Positions 11,135 to 23,724 of a DNA stretch of 64,000 nucleotides are shown here, piece after piece. The stretch covers positions 6,820,014 through 6,884,013 of the forward strand of contig OY743169.1 of assembly GCA_963555705.1 (NCBI GenBank), in the 5' to 3' direction. The position numbers and the translations under genes were made by a program. Within the stretch, counting starts at the first letter, position 1, and every line of letters starts with the position of its first letter. Under the pieces are notes generated by a model that did not search any database, was not told the origin of the DNA, and was given only the letters and a program-made list of their open reading frames with translations. Source of the DNA: Ligustrum vulgare. Lineage: Eukaryota; Streptophyta; Magnoliopsida; Lamiales; Oleaceae.

Positions 11135-12431
11135 ATTTGTCTCTGTAACAGTAGCCTATCACAAGAGTTCATTTCAGTTACAACACGGTAAGTCGAGAAA
11201 GAAATGTTGAAATGAAGTCAGATCCAAAAGAATGTTAGCTCACACAATGAAGTCTGAAACTTTATCGTGAATATAATAAATCCATAAAAAATTTTAAAAA
11301 CATGCCTACCAAGTTTCGGAGATCCAAAAAGTTATCTTAATAGTTAATACTTAACCTCCTTTGTCTCCATTAAAAAATGTGTATGAGCAGTAAAAAAGTA
11401 TTGATTTTTCACCTACTTTTCCTCATGTACATATTTTTCAGCCATATTTCAATTATAATAATCAGAAGATGCACAAATTAATTACAAAATCGATTTAATG
11501 TAAAGATATATGGATTGTAATAATTTTTGTGGAGAAAGAGAAGTAACAACATTTTTTGAGGGTAAACTATGGAAAATAACAAACAACTTGCATCATATAG
11601 CTCCAGTGTCCAACATTGAACGCCGTGTCCTCATCGACTCATGCTTATATTTCTCAATCGTATTATGATGTTTCTTAAATTCAGTATAAAATTACACTTG
11701 TTAATGTACAGAATTCCATGAGATCGTAATTATCAGTACATAATTGGTCTTTAAACTGTATGACTGGTGAAAGTCAGACCGTTTGCCCAAGAAACAAAAG
11801 GTACTTCCAGGCATCACAGACTCTTGACTACTTGACAATTATCAAGCAAGATGTTGTGTATTCAGTTGACTAACTAAGAGGAAGGGTGAGTTGACAATTA
11901 TCAAGCAAGATGTTTCAGTGTTCCAGGGAGTGATGAGAGGGCAACATGGTTATTGGAAAATATGGTGGCGAGTTGTTTCATATTAAAATCTAGGCATCAT
12001 CATACCTTAACGTGGTAAACGGATAGAGCTATTAAGAAGTCAAATCTCTCACTCTTCATAGGAAAAGGAAAGGACTAGTCATTTCTGGACTCTTTAAATA
12101 CTCAAAAACAAAAACGAAACAAGGTTTTCACTCTGTACCTCAGTAGTTGTACCAAGAGTTGCAATATTGTACCTTCTATTTATAATATCCCTCTCAACAC
12201 GAATCTGAAAGGTATTGGTAACATTAATCGAAAGAAAAGGGTGATGGAACAAAGGCCAGAGGAAAATAACCTAAAGCATAGTAAGGAGATCACATACAAC
12301 ATCAACAGTACAAGGAGAATGATGTTGTGTCAAGGCACGTCGAAAAGAAGCTTTATAACTAGGCAAAACTGCTCTAAGAGGAAGGGTGGCCTGTGGGAAC
12401 AGAACAACACCTTCAAAAAGGTAAAATGCAG

Positions 12432-13029
12432 CTAAATAAAAATAGAAGCTAAATGAAGAGGTAGTACACACCTATAAGTACTGTTTATGAGATACACATG
12501 CATAGAGAACTTACTCAGGACAACAGATAACTAACAAGTTCACGTTTAATTTCTTAGTTTTCAGCTAGGAAATGGCAATTAGCTAGGTTAAATCAGAAGT
12601 TATAATAAATTTTTTGAGTAGGAATGAGGATAGATCATTATCTTAATTAGAGACGTACAGGAAATTACTCTCTCCTTAATTCATTACTACTAAAGTCAAT
12701 CGAATGCATAGGTAGTGTGAATAAAAACCTTAATTTTAGATCCAACTGATCAAAATGGAAGTGTCCTATTCCTAGATTAACAAGAAATCAAAATGCAAAT
12801 TGTGAACACTTTTAAGCTGAAAAAAATTAGGGAATAAGAGAACCCCATTATCGATCAGTTAGTCAAATGTCCTCTTTATTTTCTCCTGTAGCTATCTATG
12901 TCCTCAACTACGACGGCTACTGGATGGAGGTTGAATTGTCCACTTCAGAATGAAAGAGAAGTTTAAGCTTAGTACCTTATCTTTTTTAAGAGGTTGAATT
13001 GTAGGAATGATTGATGATAATATGATGTT
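12432..13029. other. no gene seen
   Basis: AT-rich sequence upstream of the first recognisable cereblon-like exon. The exon needs a further 5' exon with a start codon, but I could not identify one here. Confidence 0.4.
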
Positions 13030-13960
13030 CTATAATGTCAAAAAATAAATGTTACTAGTAATAACAATTTCTGGTATTCGATTTGTTGGAGGAAATTTGT
13101 GAATAGTGACGCCAAATAAGTAGAATGAAAATTTGTAAATCCAAGCCGAAAATTGGACAGGGTAACGACAAGGAAAGTACAAAAAAGAAGAAGAAGAAAA
13201 GTAAGGACAAAGCCGAGGCAAGAGTTGGACTCTTTGTCCTTAAGTCGAATTTGCCCCGCAACGGTGCCTACGAATTTCGGTAATCGACTCCCAAAATACA
13301 ACTGCTACACTTGTGTTTGTAGCACTCGAAACACAAGTACAACGAACCAAAATTAGGCTTATGTACTCCAAGGATGAAATGAAGAAAAATCAAGATAACA
13401 AATGCAATGATTTGATTTTTGGAGAGAAGAGAGGATGAGAGATATTTTGCATATCAAATTGTGAGGAATAGGACACCCAAATGGTCCTATTTATAGACCA
13501 TGAAAGGGTGTGGACGAAATGGTTGAGGCCAAACCATGCACCCTTTCCAAAATAATGCACCTTTATGAAAATGTGCTTAGTGGCCGGACAACCGTGCGGC
13601 CGCACGGTTATAGACCGTGCGGTCGCACGGTTTTACTCAAAAAATCGAAAATAAATTTGATGTATGATCGTACGGTTTTCCAACCATGCGGTCGCACGGT
13701 CAAATATTTCGACCTGATTTTCGTCATTTTTCGTAATTTCTCATTAATTCGATATTGGTTTTCCAATACATGCAGGTCGATCCCCGTTTGTGCGTCCCGA
13801 AGCGGCGAAGTGGCAAACAATATTGCCTAAACGGATTGAGCCGATCATTTGAGTATTTAGCCGAAGTCGACACGAAGTCACTTTGATTGATTTTCAATTC
13901 TCGATTTATTTAACCAATATCCAACAAGATTTTCCAATTTTTCAAATTTCACTTCAATCA
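13030..13960 (-). repeat. possible solo LTR or LTR-like repeat with GC palindromes
   Basis: On the minus strand there is a TATAAATA box (complement of 13489-13497), downstream of three GC-rich palindromes. The composition and layout resemble a gypsy LTR, but I could not define the ends or a target-site duplication. No coding sequence is supported. Confidence 0.3.
13591..13700. repeat. three copies of a GC-rich 18-bp palindrome
   Basis: ACCGTGCGGCCGCACGGT at 13591-13608 is a perfect palindrome. Near-identical versions follow at 13614-13631 and 13683-13700 in otherwise AT-rich sequence. Confidence 0.9.
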
Positions 13961-15590
13961 AAATAACAACAACATTATTCCGCGCACACACAAGCAATGT
14001 AAAGTCCATTAGCTAAATCAACCATAGTATGCATGACTGTGTAAAACAAAAAACAATAAGCATCAAACTTATTATTGGGTCTATCATTTACATAAGAGGC
14101 ATTAGGAGCATTACGAATCACGTGATTGCTTGGACGTCACGAAACAAAAAATGAACACTACAAATTCAATAGCGGAACTCAATCTTTGTTTTCAGACATT
14201 CAAAAACCTTGAATCAAAACGTGCACGGATAAAATAAAAGGAGAAAAATGTAAATCATGGTAATCATGTCCAGTATGTGAAAAACCAAATGCAAAGAGAA
14301 AAATCGATTGAATAATCATTCCCTTCAAAATAAAATAAATAATAACCAGAAAATTGAACAAATTTTACTTTAGCTAAATCCATGGTCTCATCATACACGT
14401 GCATGCAAGCCTATGTAATAAATAAACATCAAACACTTATTATTGGTTTGAACTCAAAAATCGTAAATAAAAAACATGCAATGATAAATGAAAAAAAAAA
14501 AGTAAAATAATCAAATAATCATAATCTCGGTTCAATTTTCAAAAGATTAAAAGCAATTTAAGCAAAGGGAGAAATCAAGTGAAAAATCATCCTCCTAAAA
14601 GAGAATATTTGAACAATATTCCCGACGATTTTTAATTTATAAAAACTTTTTTTTTTTTTTTTTTTGGAAAAATTCAAAGAAGATGCTTTGAATGGTTGAA
14701 TAATTGATTTTTTTTTTTTTTTTTTTTTTTGAATGGAGGTAATGTTTGAACTTTGAATAATTGAAATTTATGCATATTGAATATATTGTTTTAGATGAAA
14801 TATATGTAAAAGATTGTAGATGTACTCAATAAATATAACATCTTTTGGTACCAATTAAAATTTAAATTTTAATCTTGGTTAAAGTCAACAATCAATCTCA
14901 ACCATAAATTTCATGGGATTCACAACTTTTCAACCACACATCTTATCAACTTTTATCAAAATATACTAAAAATCTGATTTTAATCTACACTAAACAGGGA
15001 CATAATTGATTGAAATTTGAATATGTTAATTGACTGTTTACTGCGATATAATCTGTCAATTTCTTTTGAATTATAATGTAAATCTTACTGAAAATAATTT
15101 AGTATATTTGTGAGATTGCATATTATTTAGTACATTATCTTTTGTGAATTTGAGTTTTATCATTTTCGATCTTTTTCTAAAAAAAAATTCAGGAACGCTG
15201 CCCACGAACCTTGTGCTGTCACTACAAGCTGTGCCCCCTACTACAAAATGTATGCGTCCGTCACTTGGTGGAGCATTATAAATTTAGAGATTACTTGGAG
15301 TTCATAAAAACAAAAAATAAAAACTTCAAATTCAATAATTAATATTAAAAAACCATAAATCCAAACACTCACAGTTAACAGAAGCAAAATAAACTAAAAT
15401 AATCCAATCATCGTAATCACATTCAATTTTTTCAAAAAGTAAATTCACGGGGAGAAAATGATAAAGAAAAATGATCCCCTCAAGAAAAAAAACGAAAATT
15501 GAACAGTTTTTACTAGTCATAATTTTCCTCCTACTCTTCTTCAATTTCCTTGAGTATTTCCTCGTGTCGTCGCCTTACACTCTCTGGAAC
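13961..15590. other. AT-rich stretch without a gene; degenerate internal repeats
   Basis: Phrases such as AACATCAAAC, TTATTATTGG and GAAAAATCAT recur around 14050, 14430 and 14590, suggesting old duplicated repeat copies. Long T runs occur at about 14648 and 14709. Nothing coding is visible. Confidence 0.4.
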
Positions 15591-15605
15591 CTGCTCGTCC
15601 TCCAT

Positions 15606-15609
<4 letters not shown>

Positions 15610-15657
<48 letters not shown>

Positions 15658-15662
15658 CTCTC
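15610..15662. repeat. (CT)n(CA)n(CT)n microsatellite
   Basis: A CT run, a short CA run and a second CT run in direct succession. Confidence 0.97.
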
Positions 15663-15984
15663 GTCGGTGATTTTGATTTTATACACGCATATTCTGTGTG
15701 GAAGTGCGGGAAATCAGCAATGGGAGTGTCACTATTGCCACTAAGAAGTTGTAAAAATGCGTGACGTGTCACATTTCTGACGCGTCAGATTAAATGCATC
15801 GAATTGAACGAAATTTGAGCTTCCATGTTCAGCCCATAATGACAATGGGCTAAAATTAAAAAAGGACCCATTTTGATTGCTGACTCATAAGTCACATCTA
15901 GTGTCGATAATTGCAATAAAGGTCCCCATCTTTATAAAAAGTATAAATAAGTTTTGAACCCTCACATCTTCACACCGCCATCTA

Positions 15985-16560
15985 GGAATGACAATTTTAA
16001 CCTCCTGAATCGAAAAATCGCGATAAATGGAATTGAATGGTGTGAAAAAACCAAACTAATAGGGGCAGTGGGGCGAGTATGATATGCAAATTTAATGACC
16101 CGATTTTTGTGGGGCGGGTATGGTAATTGTGTCGGTGCCCCGTTTCGAACCAAATACTGGAATAAAAAAAATTTGATTTTGTGCTATATTTTAAATTTAA
16201 AAAGCCCAAAATTAGAACATTTATTTAAAAGCCAATTAAACCAGCCCACATGACTAAAGCTCAATCTAAATATATTAATTATAAGTTTATAGTCATCTGA
16301 ATATCTAATTAATTTATCTTCACTCTTTCAGTCATTCTCTATTTCGACGGATGACAGTTTTTCATGTGCGACATACACACACACATCGACTGCAATCAAG
16401 TTTTTCTTTTATCAAATAGGAATCAACCGAATCGAGACATGCACCGAAATTGCATCGACCCGACTTAGGCGGCTATGGTATGGGCAAAAAATTGGTAGTT
16501 TGGCTATGCTTTTGGACGAACCAACCTCGAACCGAACCGTCGCCATCACTACCGCCATCA
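15985..16560. repeat. possible MITE-like GC-patch repeat
   Basis: It begins TAGGAATGACAATTTTAACC and holds GGGGCGGGTATGG-type words, like the better-preserved element at 44568-44975. The far end is not clear. There is no coding sequence. Confidence 0.3.
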
Positions 16561-16577
16561 ATGATCTTTTTCTAACT

Positions 16578-16750
16578 TTGGTAACAAAATTGTGTGGTTT
16601 ATAAATTGATTTATTTATGATTTTGAGGTAAAAAATAGTGGTTAAAAATTGAAGAGAGAAAATGTGTATGGTTAAAAGTAGTTTGAGAAATAATGTAATT
16701 TATAAACTGATTTAAAATACAATTTATTTTCTTTACCAAACATTTGCTAA
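16578..16750 (+). repeat. short repeat family M1, copy 1
   Basis: It shares the core TTTATAAATTGATTTATTTA, then a GAGAGAAAATGTGTATGGTTAAAA block and ends near ACCAAACATTTGCT. At least six relatives occur in this window. Size (about 170 bp) and near-symmetric ends suggest a MITE. Confidence 0.6.
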
Positions 16751-16869
16751 AAGAAAAAACTAATAAAAGTTACTTTTAAATAATTTATAGAGATCACAAT
16801 GGAAAAGAATCAAAAGATGGGATAGCCTTTCCGTCCCGCAATCTGCTAGGAAATTTTGAACAATAAAGA

Positions 16870-17901
16870 TTGCAGCGTTTTCTTTGGCGTTTTCTAGCCG
16901 TTTTTCGTTTTTTATTTTCGAAAACGCGGAAAACTCGTTCTCTTGCACCGTTTTCGGGAAAAAAATTTCAAAATTTGTAAAGGAAATGGAAAATATGAAA
17001 ATCACGTTTTCCGCGTTTTCCACTTAAAAAAAATTAAAATAATCAAAAAAATTTAAAATTTGTCAAAATTTGTCATTTTTAATTACATTATTGATCCCTG
17101 ATTTTCAAAACTTGTCATTTTAATTCTCAAATTTTGAAATTTCTTTCGAAAATACCCTAATTTATTTGCAACTTAGGTCTCTCAACTTCAGATTTTGTTG
17201 CACATGAGTTCACAAATTTTACTTTTTTTTCAATTTAGTCATTCTCGTATTTATTTTATAGGTCATTGTCTTCAAACATGTATAACTTTTGATGTACAAC
17301 TTCGAATTGTACTCCGTTTTTTGCGTCGAACTCCAAATTCAACCATCTTTCTGATGATGTATCATATACTTAATTATTAAACATTTATTTTTTATTTTTG
17401 TAAACACTTATTTTGTAAGGGTATCATTAATTAACATAAATTTATTTTGCAAATTTTATTGAAACTTAAATTTTAAATGTTATGAGTACTTACTGGAAGG
17501 ATGTTTATATATAAAGTATTAAATGGAACGATTACTTTAGAAGGGAAAATTACTGTCCAAATGTGGAACGATTACTTTAGAAGGACAATATGAATTTTTG
17601 AACTTTTTTGGTATAATCAAATTGTGTGATAGGGGTTATTTCATTTATTTTTATTGTGCAACTCAAATATGACATCTTTATTTCTTTTAAATTTGCAAGC
17701 AATATAATTACAAGTATATAGAAATAATTTTCTTCAAATTTTAAACAGAACGTGTTTTTCAACTTTTCATTTTCGAAAACAGTTTTCAGAAATAACAAAC
17801 CAAACGCGTTTTCAGTAATTTCGAAAAAAATCACTGAAAATGGAAAACAAAAAACATTTTCGAAAATGAAAACAGGAAACTGAAATACAAAAAGAACGCA
17901 G
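16870..17901. repeat. inverted-repeat element family M2, copy 1
   Basis: The left end resembles GCGTTTTCTTTGGCGTTTTC and the right end is CAAAAAGAACGCAG, inverted to each other. The interior matches 26940-27869 over about 900 bp, including the words TGTACAACT and ATTCAACCATCTTTCTGATG. No transposase is visible. Confidence 0.7.
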
Positions 17902-18030
17902 TCTAAACGTCTCTGTTTATGAACTACGATCTGGTCTACTTATTTATTTAATTTTTTCATATTTTTTTAAATACAAAGTAATAATTAGGGTAGGTAGGAA
18001 TTATGTTTTTTAATTCATGCACTTATCAAG

Positions 18031-18200
18031 TTCGGTAGTACAATGATTTAAAAATCAGTTTATTTCACTTTTTCCAAGGTAAATGGATGGTTAAAAAGTG
18101 GATAGAGAAAATGTGTATGGTAAGAGATTGATTTGAAGAATTGTATAGCTTAAAATTTGGTTTATAAATCAAAAAAACAGTTGAATCCGAACACATGCTA
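18031..18200 (+). repeat. short repeat family M1, copy 2
   Basis: Diverged copy with the GAGAAAATGTGTATGG block and the closing CCGAACACATGCTA. Confidence 0.5.
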
Positions 18201-19872
18201 TATAGATCGGGACTCGTCAAGGACACAAAATTCTGTCATTAATATAGAAAATGATAGATGACTTATTTATTTGTTGATTTTATTTACATAAAAGTAGCCC
18301 TTATTTGGTTTTCTTTAAAATTTCATCTTTTTTTTATAGTACCAAATTTTAACCATTCATTAAAAGTCAAGTTCACGATATTTGATTTTTCAATCAAGTC
18401 TCAATCACTCCGTCTTCTAAACATCACTATTTTTTTTTTTTTTTAAATAAACTTTTTTTAAACAATATTAAACACACACTAATTTATCAGACAAACATAT
18501 TATCTTAGCTTACTAAACACACCCATGATACTTGTATGAGCAAAAGTGCTTTTGACGGGATCGTCTAAATCAACTTTAAAATGACAAATCGGTCGGGGTC
18601 AACAATTCGACGTTTTAAAGGGAAATTTTTCAGATTTAATCTACTTGCACAATTATTTTGACAATTTGATGATACGAAAGTGTTGTTCTTATGATCGTAC
18701 TAGACTAATTGTCATTCTAGCAAAATTGATTTTTTCATGTCCATTTGGATTCTGGGCAGTCGAATTTGTGCTAAGATTTGAAGCTTACGAATATACTCAA
18801 ACTCTTTTAGAGATTGAGGATTTCCCTTGTAAAACTATAATCTCCGTATCCGAAATTGGTCGTAAAGAAGCAGCAGCACAGCAATGGACCGCTCTCTTCT
18901 CTCTCGCTTAATCATCCTCTCCAACACTTCTCCACTCTTCCCTTCCGCAATGTACATTCTCTTTTCCACACTCTTTTTTTTTTTTTTGATTTTATATTTT
19001 AATTCAATTATTTTGCTTCATGTTCTTGTAGGATAACAGGTGTTAATTTGAGCAACTATGTGTGGTGAAAATTTTCAGGTATCAATTAATCTCTTTCGTA
19101 CACAGAAACACATCAGGTAATCACTGTTCTCATGTTAAACCGCTGTGGTCCTATATTTAAACTTCTGATTTTTAAAATTTCCATATTTCTTAAATTAAGT
19201 TAATTAACCGTTACCTTCTTGATCACCGACCACCCAAAAAAAAAACATGGATGTTTGTCGGAAAAAAATTGGTTTATCTTTGAAATCTCCATAAAATCTC
19301 ATCACACTTTACCCTGCGATCGAATCCCACCGCGGTAAAGGGGTATACTAGTATAAACAATTCTCACAAAATATGGCATGAATGTAACACGGGGTTCGTA
19401 AGAAAATCAGTATAACTCAATATTAAGCTCAAATTGAAAACCGACATCTTCAAAACCTTCATTTTTTCTCCACCCCTTTCCCTGTATAAATACACCAGAT
19501 CAAGCAATTTGTGAATCTGAGTGATTAAAGTGATAATTTTCGATTATGTTCAAATTGCAGTGTGCAGGCAAGCAACAATAAATTCATAATTGTGGCATTT
19601 TGCAATTACTCTACGATGACATTTAGAAGGTAAAAATGTTATAAATCAAGAAAATGAAGTAGTCCTTGAAGAAATGGAATGCTCTGATCATTTCCATCCT
19701 CGAGAGTGAAATATGTTAGTATATCTTCTACTCAAATGAAGGAATCAGTATCAGTTTTAGTTAATATATGATAACTTGAATATATCTTCATAATTTTCAT
19801 AGCCTAGTGTATGTTGCAGATAACTTTGCATTATGAGACACAGCAATTATCAAAAGCCACAAGAGATATAGC

Positions 19873-19900
19873 ATCTCTCTCTCTCTCTTTTTTTTTTTTT
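19873..19900. repeat. (CT)n(T)n run inside a TrpRS pseudo-exon
   Basis: The run replaces the codons expected between RDIAS and ACGVDTSK. Confidence 0.9.
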
Positions 19901-21539
19901 GGCATGTGGCGTGGACACTTCTAAGGTGTGTCCTGGTAGTACTTTGTGGTATAGGTTTTTATTCATATATAATGTGAAGCACTCTTATTTAACATTCTAC
20001 CCATAACACCCCTAATCCCTAAACAATATAATGCGGGTTCCTATCAGAAACATACACAATATCTTGCATTAGACTTCCCGTATTTTATAGTGGATAAGTA
20101 ACTCAAGTCCTCCTAGTATCTATACTGCCTATTCTGAAAAAGTAAACCACATCACCCTTTAATTCCTGATAATATCATATCAAGCCTATTGTGGGAAATG
20201 TTGGGGTCGCTCTTCTAACCTATCCTGATGGCTTCTGATATTCTCCTGAATCGGGTTATTTTCAATTCCAGCATTACTACTCAATTATGAGATTCTTAAA
20301 GTGCATTTTCTGTAAACAATCAATTAAAAAAGGTGTTTCCCACACCTTGAGAGCCCAACCTAACCCCACCCAATGCCATTGATTCGAGATTGTAAATTCT
20401 GGTTATGCCTCCCAGGGACCAGGGTAGAGGGATTTGAGTAAGTATAAACAATTCTCAATAACTCCCGCTTTCCATCTAAATGTAATGCCTGAATGAATGA
20501 TTTTATTAATTGCAGCATTCCTCTGCAGTCAAATTTTGTACCAATCCGTGAGGATCACAACAAAATTTAGAGTTAACTCGAGAATTATCCGAGCGTGTTA
20601 ACTATCTATTTGGTGGATGGAAGTGGAAAAATTAGGAGGGTAAGAGAACTATTAATGCAAGGTTTCTTTGGGATGGAAATATTTTCTCTCTTGAGTTTAA
20701 AGTTTACTTTCCGACCTGATGTTCTGCTACTCTATTTTTTCCTGGGTCAATAGGAACTAAATTGTTTGTTTATATTGTAGACGAGTTGGTTTAATTTTTA
20801 AGGTCAGATTTGTATTTTGATACTTGGTTGATATGATTTTGATGAGACTCTAAAAAAGAAATTCAGGAATAAGACCTTTTATTGAACATTTGAAGATAAT
20901 TGCAGAAAATTACAAGATTGAAAAGAACTGTAAAAGAACTCATAACATAGCCATTCGAGAGGATTATACTCTCCTTACTGTTTACTACTCAAAAAACTAC
21001 CTCCTCCTTCTTCCCTACTCTACTTTTGTTTTGTAACCAATTTGCCCACCTCACATGCCAAGCTTAACAGAATCTGTTGCTTCTCCATTCTTCCTGAATC
21101 TTCTAAAATATGATCACTAATTGGAGGCCTATCAGATTCACTTGTCTTATAAAATGCTAAATATTTGGAGTGACCTTTACCTTCTAATTCTATTGGCATA
21201 GGTTCCTGAACCTCTTATCCTACCAGCTGGAGCTCGTGTGATGGTTTTTCCAAGGTTTTGATTTTTGTTGAATCTTTATGACTTGTAGATAAAGCTTTTC
21301 AGGCATGGTTTCTATGTTACATATATAATAACTATGACTAAATCTCTATGATATTTGTTTGTAGATGTCGAAATCAGCACTTTCTGACCAATTATGAACA
21401 TATATGCTCGACCCCAAAGATGTGAATAAAATTAGACTATTTCTTCATCTGCTCATATTGTGTTCGTTAAATGTTCTGAGACAATTTAGCATTTTTGAAC
21501 TTATATGATTTGAATATAATACGTGTGAAATGAATTTGG

Positions 21540-23110
21540 AAGCTACACACGAAAGTGACGGGACTGGAGTTAAGATTGTATCGACTAATAGAAAGAAAAA
21601 TATAGGCTACTTTGGATGAATTGAGCATTGGAGTTGCGAAGACACATAAAAAAGTAGAGGGTCAAATAAATGAATGCATTTGAAAATCAAAATAAAAAAT
21701 GACCACTGGTGATATCAGAGCGGGAGGCCAATGGTCTGCATTCCTGCGAGATCGATTTAGGGTTATCAAAGGCGTGACTATGTCGTAGGACATGTTGCGA
21801 TGCGAGGCCGGGACTTGCAAGCTAATGAAAAGATGATGGAAAGACTTTGGGTTTGATGGAAAGAAAGGCGTACGTGGTGTCGTTGAGCTAGATCACGCGA
21901 TATTGTTTCACTGCGGAAGCATGATGAAGCGTTGCAGATCATATTATGAAAAGGGCTACTTGTGAAAATTGTTCGATATGCTCGATGAAGCAGCGACAGA
22001 GGTGGAGGCATGGGGCCCTCCATTCGAGGAACTGAAAGAGGGGGTGAAGGATGTGTCGAAGGGGGCATGTACGGGGTACTGCGGGAAGAGGTGCAAGGGG
22101 CAATGTAGACGCCAGTCCATCAGGGGATGGTGTCGCACATGTGGGAAAATGATCATAAACTAATGCTAGAGAGTTGGAAGTAATGCAGAAATGTATAAGG
22201 ATGCGAGACTCGCGGTGAACTATAAGGGCATTAGCAGATTGGGCGGGGAACTAGTCATGGGCTCAGAGATCTTCCTTATCCATGTGACACGACATGTTGG
22301 ATTGAATGCTATATCATTGGATAATGCACTAACAATGTGTGTTCCTACATGTAGTTCATGTGTCCATATGTTATATATTAGTTTGCTGGCCTGGTGGCCC
22401 ATGTGTGGGGATAGGCTGACCCGTATGCCTGTGGACATCGTGGGTGCCGCACGGTAGGTTTGTCCAGAGCGGAACCTTTCGAATATGGCGTTGTTGGTAG
22501 CGAGAGGCCAATGGCGTGCAATCTGCGGCAATGATTCTTGAACTGCGAAGACATGACTTTGACATACGTTAAAATGACAAAAAGGTGCTAGTAAGCTAAC
22601 ATGTTGATGAAGGAAAACTTTAGGTTGACGAACAAGAGAAGGCATGCTTGGTGCAGTCGTGTTACTACTACATGTACGTTTGTTTCATTAAGCATGTCAA
22701 TATCGGGAAATCCACGAAAAGGAGCATTATGATGGGATACTTTGATAGGTGTGGGAAGACACGGTCAGAGGAGCATCGTCCAACCGAGAACTAGTGCAAG
22801 GGGCACAAGGTAAAGGTGTCGAAGGCGGTGAGTAAGGAGTACTACGAGACAAGGTGCAGGGACACTGTAGGCTCTCGTTCGATAGCGAAGATCGGCCGAC
22901 ATCTCAAGAGAAGGAAAATTAGCAAGCCTTTTGAAGTGGAAGATCATTTAAAGAGGAAGAATGTGCGAAGACACTAGGCAAGCGCACCGCTATGAGGACG
23001 CTAGCAGATTGGGCGGGGGAGTATGTCATTGCACGGTTGGTCCCCTATTCACGTAGCACGACAAGGGTCTTATATTGTCAGATTATTTGGAATTTGTACT
23101 GATCATGTCG
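21540..23110. repeat. unidentified GC-richer repeat with two diverged tandem units
   Basis: Composition differs sharply from the flanks. Two units of roughly 780 bp share landmarks: GAGAGGCCAATGGCGTGCA versus GGGAGGCCAATGGTCTGCA, and GCAGATTGGGCGGGG at about 22235 and again at about 23006. It lies within the TrpRS pseudogene between the KMSKS exon and the last two exons. No frame shows a recognisable protein. A phrase near 21709 (GATATCAGAGCGGG) only loosely resembles a tRNA-Met primer site. Confidence 0.5.
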
Positions 23111-23724
23111 TGTACTTGCAGGTCTATATCAATGAGCCTCCTTCCCAAAGTCATATTCAACTTGCATTGTATATATTTAATTTGGTTAAATGAAAATGGT
23201 TTTCATTATTGGTTTTGCAATGTGGATTAAAAACAAAGTGAAGTGACCAAGTTAATTAAGTTTTTGTTTTAACTTGCATTGAATTGTATATATGTTTTCA
23301 TGCCATCACATTTTGCTTCTTTAGATGTTCATAACTAACCTTTTAATCTGTTGTTATAAAATCTGCTGCAGCTATTTGACATACTGTAAGGAATTTTTCA
23401 AGAAATATCTTCAGAAAAAATTATTATTGCAGGAACTTGCAGAAGAATGCCAATATATGAACTGGGGAACATTCAAAAACGTTCTCACAGATGCTTTAGT
23501 TGATCATCTACATCCAATCCAGGTTTTAGCTTATAAACAGATCTTCAGTCAATACGCTTTTATAAGTCAAATAGCATGTTGATGTACGAACTATTCGGTT
23601 TTCTACGTTGCAGGTCCAATACGAAGAAATTATGTATGACCCGGCCTACTTAGATACCGTTTTGGCAGAAGATGCCAGTAAAGCTTCAGCCATAGCAGAT
23701 GTTACTCTAAATAATGTCTACCAG

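Larger units (their letters stand above)
3801..12431 (-). pseudogene. CRBN: cereblon-like (LON substrate-binding domain) gene, broken by three retroelements
   Basis: Minus-strand exons can be followed in order: 12298-12431 (FEGVVLFPQATLPLR), 12139-12204 (IRVERDI...ATLGTTTE), 5467-5568 (IKQYRKLVDGTVNVV, LRRRW), about 5165-5377 (LVGEVQIIQEDFPLR) and 3801-about 5130 (RDVPRAFWPGWVYHMYDSY, then SLAQKAA). These match plant cereblon homologues, which carry an N-terminal LON domain and act as substrate receptors of CUL4-DDB1 ubiquitin ligases. Splice sites and phases still agree for the first four exons. It is dead: a TAA at 5162-5164 plus a frame change precede VDESTSSDDE, an LTR splits the codons for DSYSLAQ, a gypsy element fills an intron, and no C-terminal CULT-domain exons follow. 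Exon 1 was not found to the right. Family assignment is from memory of the motifs. Confidence 0.7.
18884..23724 (+). pseudogene. OVA4: organellar tryptophanyl-tRNA synthetase pseudogene, introns retained
   Basis: Exons of a class I TrpRS appear in the correct order: a possible transit-peptide start at 18884 (MDRSLLSRLIILSN), 19820- (ITLHYETQQLSKATRDIAS, then ACGVDTSK), 20193- (NVGVALLTYP, then LMASDILL in another frame), 20529-20639 (ELTRELSERVNYLFGG), 21202- (VPEPLILPAGARVM), 21365- (MSKSALSDQ, the KMSKS loop, then LDPKDV), 23433-23522 and 23614-23724 (MNWGTFKNVLTDAL, then AYLDTVLAE and LNNVYQ). The enzyme charges tRNA-Trp in plastids and mitochondria. The gene is dead: a CT/T run interrupts the exon near 19873, frameshifts occur near 20228, 20575 and 20630, a TGA follows the KMSKS loop, and the HIGH-type motif and final exon are missing. 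Retained introns point to DNA duplication, not retrocopying. Confidence 0.78.

Noticed and set aside
13030..13356. Overlapping frames on both strands (63-87 codons)
   Set aside because: Lys/Arg-rich and Phe/Leu-rich readings of an AAG-rich tract; mutually antisense and unlike known proteins.
21700..21725. tRNA-Met primer-binding site near GATATCAGAGCGGG
   Set aside because: It matches TGGTATCAGAGC only loosely, with an inserted GA, and no LTR end lies beside it.
21778..22645. Minus-strand frames of 96 and 141 codons in the GC-richer repeat
   Set aside because: They change frame between the two diverged repeat units and show no conserved motif, so coding selection is not supported.
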